Shown: positions 50,885 to 60,297, counted from the first letter of the stretch. The stretch is DNA of 64,000 nt from Pseudomonas marginalis (GCF_900105325.1 NZ_FNSU01000003.1:4043501-4107500), one strand, 5' to 3'. Numbers and translations are program-made. Notes: generated from the sequence alone by a model not told the origin.

Positions 50885-52023
50885 GTGCGCAGTACCACGC
50901 CGCTATCGTCTTCCCACCACACGTACACCTGGTCACCCCAGGTTGGGCGCTGGCCACGGCGTTCGGCGTTGGCGACGAAGGACTGCACCAGCTTGCCGCT
51001 TGGCAGCTCGACGTAGAACACCGAGTGGCCGCCCAGGTAGGCGATGTCGTGCACCTTGCCGCTGGACCAGTTGTGTTCGCAGGTCGGCATTTCGGTGGTG
51101 ACCAGCAGTTTTTCCGGGCGGATGGCGTAGGTCACCGACTTGTCTTCCACCGAGGTGGCGATGCCGTAGCCCACGTAGATGTCACGGTCCAGGTCCGGGC
51201 ACTTGAGCACCGCGTGACCTTCGGCGTCATCCACCACCTGGGTGTCGAAGATGTTGACGTTACCGATGAATTCGCACACCAGGCGGCTGGTCGGCGTCTC
51301 GTAGATGTCGATCGGGCTGCCGATCTGGGCGATCCAGCCCAGGTGCATGATCGCGATGCGCTCGGCCATGGTCATGGCCTCTTCCTGGTCGTGCGTCACC
51401 ATCACGCAGGTCACGCCGACGCGCTCGATGATCTCCACCAGTTCCAGTTGCATCTGCGAACGCAGCTTCTTGTCGAGGGCGCCCATGGGCTCATCGAGCA
51501 GCAGCAGTTTCGGGCGCTTGGCCAGGGAGCGGGCCAGCGCCACCCGCTGACGCTGGCCACCGGACAACTGGTGCGGCTTGCGCTTGGCGTACTGGCTCAT
51601 CTGGACCAGCTTGAGCATTTCGGCCACGCGGGCATCGACTTCGGCCTTGGGGATCTTGTCCTGTTGCAGGCCGAACGCAATGTTCTGCGCCACGGTCATG
51701 TGTGGGAACAAGGCGTAGGACTGGAACATCATGTTGATCGGCCGCTCGTAGGGCGGCATATCGGTGATGTCCACGCCGTCGAGGTAAATCCGACCTTCTG
51801 TCGGGCGCTCGAAGCCTGCGAGCATGCGCAGCAGGGTGGACTTGCCCGAACCCGAACCGCCGAGCAAGGCGAAGATCTCGCCTTTCTTGATTTCCAGGGA
51901 CACATCGTCCACGGCAATCGTCTCGTCGAACTTCTTCGTGACCCGGTCGATTTTGACCAGCACCTTTTTCGGTGTCTGGTCGCCCTCGAGGGCTTTCTTA
52001 TAGGCGCCGGAGGCAACTGCCAT
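50881..52023 (-). CDS. spuF: polyamine ABC transporter ATPase (PotG-like)
   Basis: A 380-residue ATPase. Walker A GGSGSGKST is at residues 55-63, the signature LSGGQRQR at 153-160 and Walker B LLLLDEP at 173-179. A C-terminal TOBE regulatory domain (about 290-380) follows, typical of PotA/PotG. It energises the SpuGH permease with SpuD or SpuE as binding protein. A stem-loop with a U-run separates it from spuE. Confidence 0.95.
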   Translation of the reverse strand: MAVASGAYKKALEGDQTPKKVLVKIDRVTKKFDETIAVDDVSLEIKKGEIFALLGGSGSGKSTLLRMLAGFERPTEGRIYLDGVDITDMPPYERPINMMFQSYALFPHMTVAQNIAFGLQQDKIPKAEVDARVAEMLKLVQMSQYAKRKPHQLSGGQRQRVALARSLAKRPKLLLLDEPMGALDKKLRSQMQLELVEIIERVGVTCVMVTHDQEEAMTMAERIAIMHLGWIAQIGSPIDIYETPTSRLVCEFIGNVNIFDTQVVDDAEGHAVLKCPDLDRDIYVGYGIATSVEDKSVTYAIRPEKLLVTTEMPTCEHNWSSGKVHDIAYLGGHSVFYVELPSGKLVQSFVANAERRGQRPTWGDQVYVWWEDDSGVVLRT

Positions 52024-52035
52024 TTACGAAACTCC

Positions 52036-52072
52036 CAAAAAAAAGAGTGCAGTTCGCCCGAGGCGGGCGAAC
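52036..52072 (-). terminator. stem-loop with U-run between spuE and spuF
   Basis: On the minus strand GTTCGCCC pairs with GGGCGAAC (52052-52072); TGCACTC and then a run of eight T follow, ending near 52037. The distance from stem to T-run is long, so it is probably a partial terminator that lowers ATPase/permease output relative to binding protein. Confidence 0.65.
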
Positions 52073-52089
52073 CTTGGATAGTTTGAGCC

Positions 52090-53184
52090 TTACTTGCCCG
52101 TCTTGACCTTGGTCCAACTACGGGTCATTAAACGTTGCACTTTCGGGGGTAGCTCGAAGTTGACGAATGTCCGGTCGAGAACCGCCTGCGGTGGGTAAAC
52201 CGCTTCGTCGGTGCGTATCGATTGCTCCATCAGTTTGTCCGCCCCTGGGTTAGGGTTGGCGTAACCGACGGTGTCACTGACCTGGGCGATCACCTCAGAT
52301 TGCAGTAAATAGTTGATGAAGGCGTGGGCTTCCTTGATGTTGGTGGCGTCCTTGGGAATCGCCAGCACGTCAAACCACAGGTTGCCGCCTTCCTTCGGAA
52401 TTGCGTAGGCGATGTTCACGCCTTTGCCCGCTTCGCTTGCGCGAGCCTTGGCCTGGAACACGTCGCCGGAGAACCCGGCGGCCACGCAGATGTTGCCGTT
52501 GGCCAGGTCCGAGATGTATTTGGAAGAATGGAAATAGGTCACGTAGGGCCGCACTTTGAGCAGCTTTTCCTCGGCCTTCTTGTAGTCTTCAGGGTTGGTG
52601 CTGTTAGGGTCCAGGCCCATGTAGTTGAGCACCGCCGGCAGCATTTCATCCGCCGAGTCCATGAACGACACACCACAGGTGGCCAGCTTCTTCATGTTTT
52701 CCGGTTCGAACAGCACGGCCCAGGAGTCGATCTTGTCGACACCCAGCACTTCCTTCACTTTGTCGACGTTGTAACCGATGCCGTTGGTACCCCACAGGTA
52801 CGGCACGGCGTACTGGTTACCCGGGTCGTTCTTCTCCAGGCGCTTGAGCAGCACAGGGTCCAGGTTGGCGTAATGAGTCAGCAGCGACTTATCGAGTTTC
52901 TGGAACGCCCCGGCCTTGATCTGCTTGCCAAGGAAGTGGTTGGACGGCACTACCACATCATAGCCGGTACGCCCGGCCAGTAACTTGCCTTCCAGGGTTT
53001 CGTTGGAATCAAACACGTCATACACGGGTTTGATGCCGGTGGCCTTTTCGAAGTTGGCCAGGGTGTCGGGACCGATGTAATCCGACCAGTTATAAATATG
53101 CACGGTCGGTGCGGCCTGCACGCTGACAGCCAGCGTGAGACCTGCACCTACCAGCAAGGCTTGGCGAAACAAAGAAATTGGCAA
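52090..53184 (-). CDS. spuE: spermidine-preferring periplasmic binding protein
   Basis: A 364-residue PotD/PotF-type binding protein with a signal peptide cut after VQA (near residue 24). The mature start reads PTVHIYNWSDYIGPDTLANF and further matches are YHSSKYISDLANGN and AGFSGDVF. In P. aeruginosa SpuE prefers spermidine. The start is a TTG at 53184 with GAGG eight bases upstream; no ATG is better placed. Relative to spuD it is the second binding protein of the cluster. Confidence 0.93.
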   Translation of the reverse strand: MPISLFRQALLVGAGLTLAVSVQAAPTVHIYNWSDYIGPDTLANFEKATGIKPVYDVFDSNETLEGKLLAGRTGYDVVVPSNHFLGKQIKAGAFQKLDKSLLTHYANLDPVLLKRLEKNDPGNQYAVPYLWGTNGIGYNVDKVKEVLGVDKIDSWAVLFEPENMKKLATCGVSFMDSADEMLPAVLNYMGLDPNSTNPEDYKKAEEKLLKVRPYVTYFHSSKYISDLANGNICVAAGFSGDVFQAKARASEAGKGVNIAYAIPKEGGNLWFDVLAIPKDATNIKEAHAFINYLLQSEVIAQVSDTVGYANPNPGADKLMEQSIRTDEAVYPPQAVLDRTFVNFELPPKVQRLMTRSWTKVKTGK

Positions 53185-53294
53185 GTGGAGGTCCTCTTAA
53201 ATAGTTGGGCCCAAAGTTGTTGCCCGGCAACAAAACCGGCGCGCAACTTACCCTCGATAAACCGATCCGGCAAAACTTTCTGTCATTTATTTGT

Positions 53295-53331
53295 TTCATT
53301 AACCACCGCGGGGCGCGCGGTGGTTAATGAA
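53295..53331 (-). other. long intercistronic hairpin between spuD and spuE
   Basis: A 15-bp perfect stem, TTCATTAACCACCGC with GCGGTGGTTAATGAA, directly follows the spuD stop (53339). No T-run follows on the minus strand. It probably stabilises the upstream spuD message or partly terminates. Confidence 0.75.
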
Positions 53332-53338
53332 GGCCGGT

Positions 53339-54448
53339 TTATTTACCGGATTTGATCTTGGTCCAGCTGCGTGTCATTTCACGCTGGGTGGCAGCCGGCA
53401 AGTCCGCAATGGCGTAGAGCTTGGCTTGCACATCCGCTGGCGGGTAGATGCCCGGGTCATTGGTGATGTCTTTGTCGACCAGTGCGGTGGCCTTCTCGTT
53501 ACCGTTCGGGAAACGCACGCTGTTGGTGATCGAAGCCATGACTTCCGGCTTGAGCAGGTAGTTCATGAACTTATAAGCGGCGTCGACGTTTTCGGCATCT
53601 TTAGGGATGGCGACCATGTCGAAGAAGCTACCGGCACCTTCTTTCGGAATGTCGTAGGCCACCTTGACCTTGCCACCGGCTTCAGCCGCACGGGACTTGG
53701 CCTGCTGGATGTCACCCGAGTAACCCACGGCTACGCAGATGTTGCCGTTGGCCAGGTCGGAGATGTACTTGGACGAGTGGAAGTAGCCAATCGAAGGACG
53801 GATTTTCAGGAACAGGTCTTCGGCTTGCTTGAGGTCGGCCTTCTTCTGGCTGTCGGTTGGCAGGCCCAGGTAATGCAGCGCGATCGGCAGCATTTCGGTC
53901 GGCGAGTCGAGGAAGCTCACGCCGCAGCTTTTGAGCTTGGCGATGTTTTCAGGCTTGAGCAGCACGTCCCACGAATCGATCTTGTCCACGCCCAGCGCGG
54001 CCTTGACCTTGTCCGGGTTGTAGCCGATGCCGATCGAACCCCACATGTACGGGAAAGCGTGCTTGTTGTCCGGGTCGCTGACCGACACGGCTTTAAGCAG
54101 GGAGGTGTTCAGGTTGCCATAGTTGGACAGCTTGGACTTGTCCAGCTCCTGGTAGACACCGGCCTTGATCTGCTTGGCGAGGAAGTTGTTCGACGGTACG
54201 ACGATGTCGTAGCCGGACTTGCCTGCCAGCAACTTGGCTTCGAGTGTCTCGTTGCTGTCAAAAACGTCGTACACCACTTTAATGCCCGACTCTTTTTCAA
54301 AGTTGGCGATGGTGTCCGGTGCAATGTAGTCGGACCAGTTGTAGACGTGCAGCACTTTATCGTCGGCCTGGACCGCGCCCGCCATTGCGCCCATCAGGGA
54401 CAAGGCGAGGAGGGTCTTGCCAGCGTTCTTCAAACCTAATGCCTTCAT
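53339..54448 (-). CDS. spuD: putrescine-preferring periplasmic binding protein
   Basis: A 369-residue binding protein paralogous to spuE with a signal peptide cut near VQADD and the mature start KVLHVYNWSDYIAPDTIANF. The aromatic and acidic residues of the polyamine pocket (YFHSSKYISDLANG, VAVGYSGDIQQ) are conserved. SpuD prefers putrescine in P. aeruginosa. The ATG at 54448 has GGAG nine bases upstream; the frame extends to 54565 without homology. Confidence 0.94.
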   Translation of the reverse strand: MKALGLKNAGKTLLALSLMGAMAGAVQADDKVLHVYNWSDYIAPDTIANFEKESGIKVVYDVFDSNETLEAKLLAGKSGYDIVVPSNNFLAKQIKAGVYQELDKSKLSNYGNLNTSLLKAVSVSDPDNKHAFPYMWGSIGIGYNPDKVKAALGVDKIDSWDVLLKPENIAKLKSCGVSFLDSPTEMLPIALHYLGLPTDSQKKADLKQAEDLFLKIRPSIGYFHSSKYISDLANGNICVAVGYSGDIQQAKSRAAEAGGKVKVAYDIPKEGAGSFFDMVAIPKDAENVDAAYKFMNYLLKPEVMASITNSVRFPNGNEKATALVDKDITNDPGIYPPADVQAKLYAIADLPAATQREMTRSWTKIKSGK

Positions 54449-54614
54449 TTGGTGATGCTCCAATTTTTCTTTTTTGGGCCACGTTCTTTTATGTTCAGCG
54501 ACCCTTCCAGAGGGCAGCAAAACAGGGCGACAGTCTGGCAAGTTCAGGGGCCGGCTTTCAACCAAAGCCCCTGCATTTATAACTGCCCGGTGCGCTGCGC
54601 ACTGAGCCTAGCAC

Positions 54615-55979
54615 TTAGCCCTGCAATGCCGCCAAAGTCAGGTCCAGGCAATGACGAGCCTTGGTCACCAGCTCGTCGATTTCAGCCTTGCTGATCACCA
54701 GAGGCGGCGAAATGATCATGGTGTCGCCCACGGCGCGCATGATCAGGCCATTCTCGAAGCAGAAGGTTCGGCAGATCATGCCGACACCACGGCCCTCGTA
54801 ACGCTTGCGCGTCGCCTTGTCCTGAACCAGCTCAATTGCACCGAGCATGCCGACACCGCGCACCTCACCCACCAACGGGTGATCCGCCAGCTCCCGCAGA
54901 CGTTTCTGCAAATACGGTGCCGTTTCGTCGTGGACGCGGTTAACAATTGTTTCATCGCGCATGATGCGGATGTTTTCCAGGGCCACGGCCGCGGCCACCG
55001 GGTGACCGGAGTAGGTGAAACCGTGGTTGAAATCACCGCCTTCGTTGAGCACGGCCACCACGTCGTCGCGCACGATCAGGCCACCCATGGGGATGTAGCC
55101 CGAGGTCAGGCCCTTGGCGATGGTCATCATGTGGGGCTTGAGGTCGTAGAAATCGCTACCGAACCACTCACCGGTACGGCCGAAACCGCAAATCACTTCG
55201 TCGGCCACAAACAGGATGTCGTACTTGGCGAGGATTTCCTTGATGCGCGGCCAGTAGCTGTCCGGCGGCACGATCACGCCACCGGCGCCCTGGATCGGCT
55301 CGGCAATAAAGGCACCGACGTTGTCCACGCCCAGCTCGAGGATCTTCTCTTCCAGTTGGTTGGCGGCCCAGACCCCGAACTCTTCGGGGCTCATGTCGCC
55401 GCCTTCGCCGAACCAGTACGGCTGGGCGATATGGACGATGCCCGGGATCGGCAAGTCGCCCTGTTCATGCATATAGGTCATGCCGCCCAGGCTGGCACCA
55501 GCCACGGTGGAGCCGTGGTAGCCATTCTTGCGGCTGATGATGGTTTTCTTGTTCGGCTGGCCCTTGATCGCCCAATAGTGGCGGACCATGCGCAACATAG
55601 TGTCGTTGCCTTCGGAGCCGGAGCCGGTGAAGAACACGTGGTTCATGCCGGCAGGCGCGATGTCGGAAATCGCCTTGGCCAGCTCCAGCACCGGCGGGTG
55701 AGCGGTCTGGAAGAACAGGTTGTAGTACGGCAGTTCTTTCATTTGCCTGGCGGCGGCGTCGGCCAGTTCATCGCGACCGTAACCGATCGCCACGCACCAC
55801 AGGCCGGCCATGCCGTCGAGGATCTTGTTGCCTTCGCTGTCCCACAAGTACACGCCGTGGGCTTTGGTGATGATCCGTGGGCCTTTCTCTTTCAATTGCT
55901 TGAAGTCGCTGAACGGCGCCAGGTGGTGATCACTGCTCAAGGCTTGCCATTCGCGGGTTTGCGGGTTGTTGCTGGACAT
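54615..55979 (-). CDS. spuC: polyamine:pyruvate aminotransferase
   Basis: A 454-residue class III PLP aminotransferase. It transfers the amino group of putrescine, cadaverine or spermidine-derived amines to pyruvate. The PLP lysine is in TIAKGLTSGYIPMGG (about residue 286), the cofactor Asp in FVADEVICGFGRTGEWFGSD, and MFFTGSGSEGND-like MNHVFFTGSGSEGNDTM near 115. It sits between the transporter genes and spuB. AGGAG lies ahead of the ATG. Confidence 0.95.
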   Translation of the reverse strand: MSSNNPQTREWQALSSDHHLAPFSDFKQLKEKGPRIITKAHGVYLWDSEGNKILDGMAGLWCVAIGYGRDELADAAARQMKELPYYNLFFQTAHPPVLELAKAISDIAPAGMNHVFFTGSGSEGNDTMLRMVRHYWAIKGQPNKKTIISRKNGYHGSTVAGASLGGMTYMHEQGDLPIPGIVHIAQPYWFGEGGDMSPEEFGVWAANQLEEKILELGVDNVGAFIAEPIQGAGGVIVPPDSYWPRIKEILAKYDILFVADEVICGFGRTGEWFGSDFYDLKPHMMTIAKGLTSGYIPMGGLIVRDDVVAVLNEGGDFNHGFTYSGHPVAAAVALENIRIMRDETIVNRVHDETAPYLQKRLRELADHPLVGEVRGVGMLGAIELVQDKATRKRYEGRGVGMICRTFCFENGLIMRAVGDTMIISPPLVISKAEIDELVTKARHCLDLTLAALQG

Positions 55980-56037
55980 ACCAATCTCCTAGACTTTTCA
56001 GTGAGGGGCGCGCCGTGTGACGGGCGCGCCCGGCGCA

Positions 56038-57396
56038 TCAGACGGCGAAGAGCAGGAATTCCCGCTCCCACGAACTGATCACGCGCTTGAAGTTTTCATG
56101 CTCGGCCCGCTTGACCGCGACATACCCTGTGATGAATTTCTGACCCAGGTATTTTTCGATGGTCTTGCTGTTTTCCATGCGTTCCAGGGCGTCTTCGATG
56201 GTCAACGGCAGGCGCAGGTTGCGGCGCTCGTAACCACGACCCACTACCGGGGCGCTGGGGTTATGGCCTTCGACCATGCCGATGTAGCCACACAGCAGGC
56301 TGGCGGCAATCGCCAAGTACGGGTTGGCGTCGGCGCCCGGCAGGCGGTTTTCCACGCGACGGTTCTGCGGGCCGGCATCCGGTACGCGCAGGCCGACGGT
56401 GCGGTTTTCTTCGCCCCACTCCACGTTCACCGGCGCCGAGGTGTCCGGCAGGAAGCGACGGAACGAGTTCACGTTGGGGGCAAACAGCGGCAGCAACTCA
56501 GGGATGAACTTCTGCAGGCCGCCAATGTGGTTGAGGAACAGCTGGCTCATGGTCCCGTCTTCATTGGAGAAGACGTTCTTGCCGGTGGCGATGTCGATGA
56601 TGCTCTGGTGCAGGTGCATGGCGCTGCCGGGCTCGCCGGTCATCGGCTTGGCCATGAAGGTGGCCGCCACGTCGTGCTTGAGCGCGGCTTCACGCATGGT
56701 GCGCTTGAATACCAGGATCTGGTCGGCCAGGGACAGGGCATCGCCGTGACGGAAGTTGATTTCCATCTGCGCCGTGCCGTCTTCATGGATCAGGGTGTCG
56801 AGGTCCAGCTCCTGCAGCTCGCACCAGTCGTAGACGTCTTCGAACAGCGGGTCGAATTCGTTGGCGGCTTCTATAGAGAAGGATTGGCGGCCGGTCTCCG
56901 GGCGCCCGGACCGACCGATCGGCGGTTGCAGCGGGAAGTCCGGGTCTTCGCAGCGTTTGGTCAGGTAGAACTCCATCTCCGGCGCCACGATGGGCTGCCA
57001 GCCTTTGTCGGCATAGAGCTTGAGGACTTTCTTGAGCACGTTGCGCGGCGACAGCTCGATCGGGTTGCCTTGCTTGTCGTAGGTGTCGTGGATCACCTGG
57101 GCGGTCGGCTCGATGGCCCAGGGCACCAGGAACACCGCGTTCTGGTCGGGGCGGCAGATCATGTCGATGTCTGCCGGGTCGAGCAATTCGTAATAGATGT
57201 CGTCTTCGACATAGTCGCCGGTCACGGTCTGCAACAGAACGCTCTCGGGCAGGCGCATGCCTTTTTCGGCGATGAACTTGTTGGTCGGCGAGATCTTGCC
57301 CCGGGTGATACCGGTCAGGTCGCCAATCATGCATTCGACTTCTGTGATCTTGTGGTCTTTCAACCAATCGGTGAGCTGGTCGAGGTTGTTACTCAT
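56038..57396 (-). CDS. spuB: gamma-glutamylpolyamine synthetase
   Basis: A 452-residue member of the glutamine synthetase superfamily, a PuuA-like enzyme that ligates glutamate to putrescine or spermidine at the cost of ATP. The GS core is present: PEMEFYLTKR near 136, HEDGTAQMEINF near 205, HLHQSI near 265 and NRTVGLRVPDAG near 340. The ATG at 57396 gives MSNNLDQLTDWLKDHK. It lies 58 bp upstream of spuC on the same strand. Confidence 0.94.
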   Translation of the reverse strand: MSNNLDQLTDWLKDHKITEVECMIGDLTGITRGKISPTNKFIAEKGMRLPESVLLQTVTGDYVEDDIYYELLDPADIDMICRPDQNAVFLVPWAIEPTAQVIHDTYDKQGNPIELSPRNVLKKVLKLYADKGWQPIVAPEMEFYLTKRCEDPDFPLQPPIGRSGRPETGRQSFSIEAANEFDPLFEDVYDWCELQELDLDTLIHEDGTAQMEINFRHGDALSLADQILVFKRTMREAALKHDVAATFMAKPMTGEPGSAMHLHQSIIDIATGKNVFSNEDGTMSQLFLNHIGGLQKFIPELLPLFAPNVNSFRRFLPDTSAPVNVEWGEENRTVGLRVPDAGPQNRRVENRLPGADANPYLAIAASLLCGYIGMVEGHNPSAPVVGRGYERRNLRLPLTIEDALERMENSKTIEKYLGQKFITGYVAVKRAEHENFKRVISSWEREFLLFAV

Positions 57397-57993
57397 AAAT
57401 GCCTCTGGGCTGGGTTTCCTGGCATCCATTAAAGGCCAGGCGTTGGTTGACGCAGCATCCGCGTCGTTTTTTCGTTCAGGGTAGGAGCTTACCTGCCATT
57501 TGCTGCAGCGTTGCATTCCTCAAGCCAAAGTCGTGCAGAATCATGAGCGGTCGCGCGGATGGCAGCCGGTCAGTGGCAGTCGAGGAGGCAAAAAAGAGAG
57601 CGGATGGGCCGTCAAGAATATTGGCCGGTGCGTGGGCATTCACGCGGGACGAACGGACTGCGGACAAAGCCTGGCTGAAGCAGGCTGAGACGCCAATTGG
57701 CGGCAGGCGAGACATGAAGCACCCCGGTATTATTGCTGTTATGGGTTTGAATCGAGCTTAGCCTTGTTCATTTTTTTACACAACACCCCCGTAAAAAATA
57801 CAACACGGCCCGCTCAAGCCTGCGAGTCCCAAGCCGGTCAAACCGAAAAAACCGCCCCAAAAAGCCCCAAAAGTGCGGTCACGGCGCTTTTTTAGGGCAA
57901 AAAAGGCCTCGCTTGACTTCGGCATGCCGTTCGGGTTGACTGAAACCAGAAAAGATCAATGATTGATATTTTTAACAACAAAGGTGTTGCATC
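57397..57993. other. intergenic promoter region between divergent spuB and spuI
   Basis: This 597-bp stretch holds no convincing gene; frames from 57476 to 57761 are short and low-quality. It has AT-rich runs (57770-57810, 57900). A TTGACT at 57936-57941 lies about 55 bp before the spuI start and could be its -35; no clean -10 is obvious. The spuI RBS is AAAGGTG. It should carry the promoters of both polyamine-catabolic units. Confidence 0.6.
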
Positions 57994-59370
57994 ATGTCGG
58001 TACCCCCGCGTGCCGTTCAGCTTAACGAAGCGAACGCGTTCCTTAAGGATCATCCTGAGGTTCTGTACGTAGACCTTCTAATTGCGGATATGAATGGTGT
58101 GGTGCGCGGTAAGCGCATCGAACGCACCAGCCTCCACAAGGTTTACGAGAAGGGCATTAACCTGCCTGCCTCTTTATTTGCCCTGGATATCAATGGCTCG
58201 ACGGTGGAAAGCACCGGCCTGGGCCTGGACATCGGTGATGCTGACCGAATCTGTTATCCGATCCCTGACACCCTGTGCAATGAACCTTGGCAAAAGCGCC
58301 CTACCGCGCAATTGCTGATGACCATGCACGAACTTGAAGGTGAACCTTTCTTCGCCGATCCGCGCGAAGTGCTCCGCCAAGTTGTAAGCAAGTTTGACGA
58401 CCTCGGTCTGACCATCTGCGCCGCCTTCGAGCTTGAGTTCTACCTGATCGACCAGGAGAATGTGAACGGCCGCCCACAACCGCCCCGCTCGCCGATCTCC
58501 GGCAAACGCCCGCACTCGACACAGGTTTACCTGATCGACGACCTCGACGAATACGTCGACTGCCTCCAGGACATCCTTGAAGGTGCCAAAGAGCAAGGCA
58601 TCCCGGCCGACGCCATCGTCAAGGAAAGTGCCCCGGCGCAGTTCGAAGTGAACCTGCACCACGTGGCCGACCCGATCAAGGCCTGCGACTACGCAGTGTT
58701 GCTCAAGCGCCTGATCAAGAACATCGCCTACGACCATGAGATGGACACCACCTTCATGGCCAAGCCTTACCCAGGCCAGGCTGGCAACGGTTTGCACGTA
58801 CACATCTCGATCCTGGACAAGGACGGCAAGAACATCTTTGCCAGCGAGGATCCCGAGCAGAACGCCGCATTGCGTCACGCGATCGGCGGTGTGCTCGAGA
58901 CCCTACCCGCCCAAATGGCGTTCCTGTGCCCTAACGTCAACTCCTACCGTCGTTTCGGCGCACAGTTCTACGTGCCGAACTCGCCGTGCTGGGGCCTGGA
59001 CAACCGCACCGTGGCGATTCGCGTACCGACCGGCTCGTCCGACGCCGTACGTATCGAACACCGTGTGGCCGGTGCCGACGCCAACCCTTACCTGCTGATG
59101 GCTTCGGTCCTGGCAGGCGTGCACCACGGCCTGACCAACAAGATCGAACCGGGCGCACCCGTGGAAGGCAACAGCTACGAGCAGAACGAACAGAGCCTGC
59201 CGAACAACCTGCGCGATGCCCTGCGCGAGTTGGACGACAGCGAGGTGATGGCCAAGTACATCGATCCTAAATACATCGATATCTTCGTCGCCTGTAAGGA
59301 AAGTGAGCTGGAAGAGTTCGAACACTCCATCTCCGACCTTGAGTACAACTGGTACCTGCATACCGTTTAA
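57994..59370 (+). CDS. spuI: gamma-glutamylpolyamine synthetase paralogue
   Basis: A 458-residue GS-superfamily protein closely related to spuB. It has an N-terminal Gln-synthetase domain (LLIADMNGVVRGKRIER) and the core blocks FELEFYLIDQE, KESAPAQFEVNLHH, GLHVHISILDKDG and NRTVAIRVPTGSSD. In P. aeruginosa spuI lies in the spu locus with spuA, spuB and spuC in the same direction; here it is divergent. A strong terminator follows at 59456-59490. Confidence 0.92.
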   Translation: MSVPPRAVQLNEANAFLKDHPEVLYVDLLIADMNGVVRGKRIERTSLHKVYEKGINLPASLFALDINGSTVESTGLGLDIGDADRICYPIPDTLCNEPWQKRPTAQLLMTMHELEGEPFFADPREVLRQVVSKFDDLGLTICAAFELEFYLIDQENVNGRPQPPRSPISGKRPHSTQVYLIDDLDEYVDCLQDILEGAKEQGIPADAIVKESAPAQFEVNLHHVADPIKACDYAVLLKRLIKNIAYDHEMDTTFMAKPYPGQAGNGLHVHISILDKDGKNIFASEDPEQNAALRHAIGGVLETLPAQMAFLCPNVNSYRRFGAQFYVPNSPCWGLDNRTVAIRVPTGSSDAVRIEHRVAGADANPYLLMASVLAGVHHGLTNKIEPGAPVEGNSYEQNEQSLPNNLRDALRELDDSEVMAKYIDPKYIDIFVACKESELEEFEHSISDLEYNWYLHTV

Positions 59371-59387
59371 CCGGCTGCATTAAATGT

Positions 59388-59535
59388 GGTGAGCGGGCTT
59401 GCTGTGGTGAGCGGGCTTGTCCCGCGCTGGGTGGCGAAGCCGCCCTAAAACCAGACGCCGCATTCTGCCTGTCAGAATGCGGCGTTTTTATTGGGGCCGC
59501 TTCGCAGCCCAGCGCGGGGCAAGCCCGCTCACCAC
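59388..59535. repeat. palindromic repeat with a terminator inside
   Basis: Arms GTGGTGAGCGGGCTTG (from 59404) through GCGCTGGG and the complement at 59508-59535 match at 27 of 28 positions. A partial tandem copy of the arm lies at 59388-59404. The arm is shared with 31077-31105. The enclosed centre carries the intrinsic terminator at 59456-59490. Confidence 0.85.
59456..59490 (+). terminator. intrinsic terminator of spuI
   Basis: CGCCGCATTCTG and CAGAATGCGGCG form a perfect 12-bp stem with a 5-nt loop, followed by TTTTTA. This is a classic strong terminator. Confidence 0.95.
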
Positions 59536-59599
59536 AACAAGCGGTATGGATCATCCCCAGGCTCTGCGTACAATGCCCGCTGCCTTGTAGGAGACTTCC

Positions 59600-60229
59600 A
59601 TGCCCACCCGCCCCGCCGCCCCTCGCAAACCCCGCGCCCGCAGCCAGGCACGGATCGACGCGATTCTCGATGCCGCCCGCACCTTGCTGGCCGCCGAAGG
59701 CGTGGCGAGTTTGTCGATCTACAGCGTGGCCGAGCGCGCGCAGATTCCGCCGTCGTCGGTGTATCACTTTTTCGCCAGTGTGCCGGCGCTGCTGGAGGCA
59801 CTGACCGCCGATATACATGCAGCCTTCCGCTGCGCCATCCAGGCCCCCATCGAGCATGTTTCACTCAAGCATTGGCGCGACCTGTCCTACATCGTCGAAC
59901 AGCGCATGCTGACCATCTACAGCAACGACGCCGCCGCGCGCCAGTTGATCCTGGCCCAGCACGGGCTGACCGAAGTGACCCAGGCGGACCGCCAGCATGA
60001 TCTGGAGTTGGGGGATTTGATGCTGGAGGTGTTCGACCGCCACTTTGAAGTGCCGAGTTTGCCAACCGATGTGGATGTGTTTGCGCTGGCGTTGGAATTG
60101 AGTGATCGCGTGTATGCGCGTTCGGTGCATCAGCATGGGCTGATTACGCCGCGTATGGCGGAGGAAGGGATGCGGGTTTTTGATGCGTATGTGGGGCTGT
60201 ATTTGCCGGCTTACCTGCCCAAGCGCTGA
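59600..60229 (+). CDS. TetR/AcrR-family regulator
   Basis: A 209-residue regulator with a Pro/Arg-rich N-terminal tail and a TetR-type HTH at about residues 20-65 (ILDAARTLLAAEGVASLSIY then SVAERAQIPPSSVYHFF). The all-helical C-terminal ligand domain is unassigned. It stands alone between spuI and the ssu cluster; the target is unknown. It could regulate spuI or a distant gene. The start at 59600 follows GGAGAC. Confidence 0.85.
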   Translation: MPTRPAAPRKPRARSQARIDAILDAARTLLAAEGVASLSIYSVAERAQIPPSSVYHFFASVPALLEALTADIHAAFRCAIQAPIEHVSLKHWRDLSYIVEQRMLTIYSNDAAARQLILAQHGLTEVTQADRQHDLELGDLMLEVFDRHFEVPSLPTDVDVFALALELSDRVYARSVHQHGLITPRMAEEGMRVFDAYVGLYLPAYLPKR

Positions 60230-60253
60230 GTTTTGTGCTGGCCGGACTGGCCT

Positions 60254-60275
60254 CATCGGGGGCAAGCCCCCGATG
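60254..60275. terminator. hairpin between convergent tetR and ssuF
   Basis: CATCGGGGGC-AA-GCCCCCGATG is a perfect 10-bp stem with a two-base loop. It separates the convergent TetR and ssu transcripts. There is no T-run on either side, and its arms resemble the dispersed REP sequences. Confidence 0.7.
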
Positions 60276-60297
60276 ACGGCCTCAAGAGCGACGCAAA

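Noticed and set aside
54651..57432. Two long plus-strand frames (475 and 471 codons) opposite spuC and spuB
   Set aside because: Both are antisense shadows of strongly conserved enzymes.
57476..57761. Short frames in the spuB-spuI gap
   Set aside because: Overlapping frames on both strands, none with a good start or protein-like composition.
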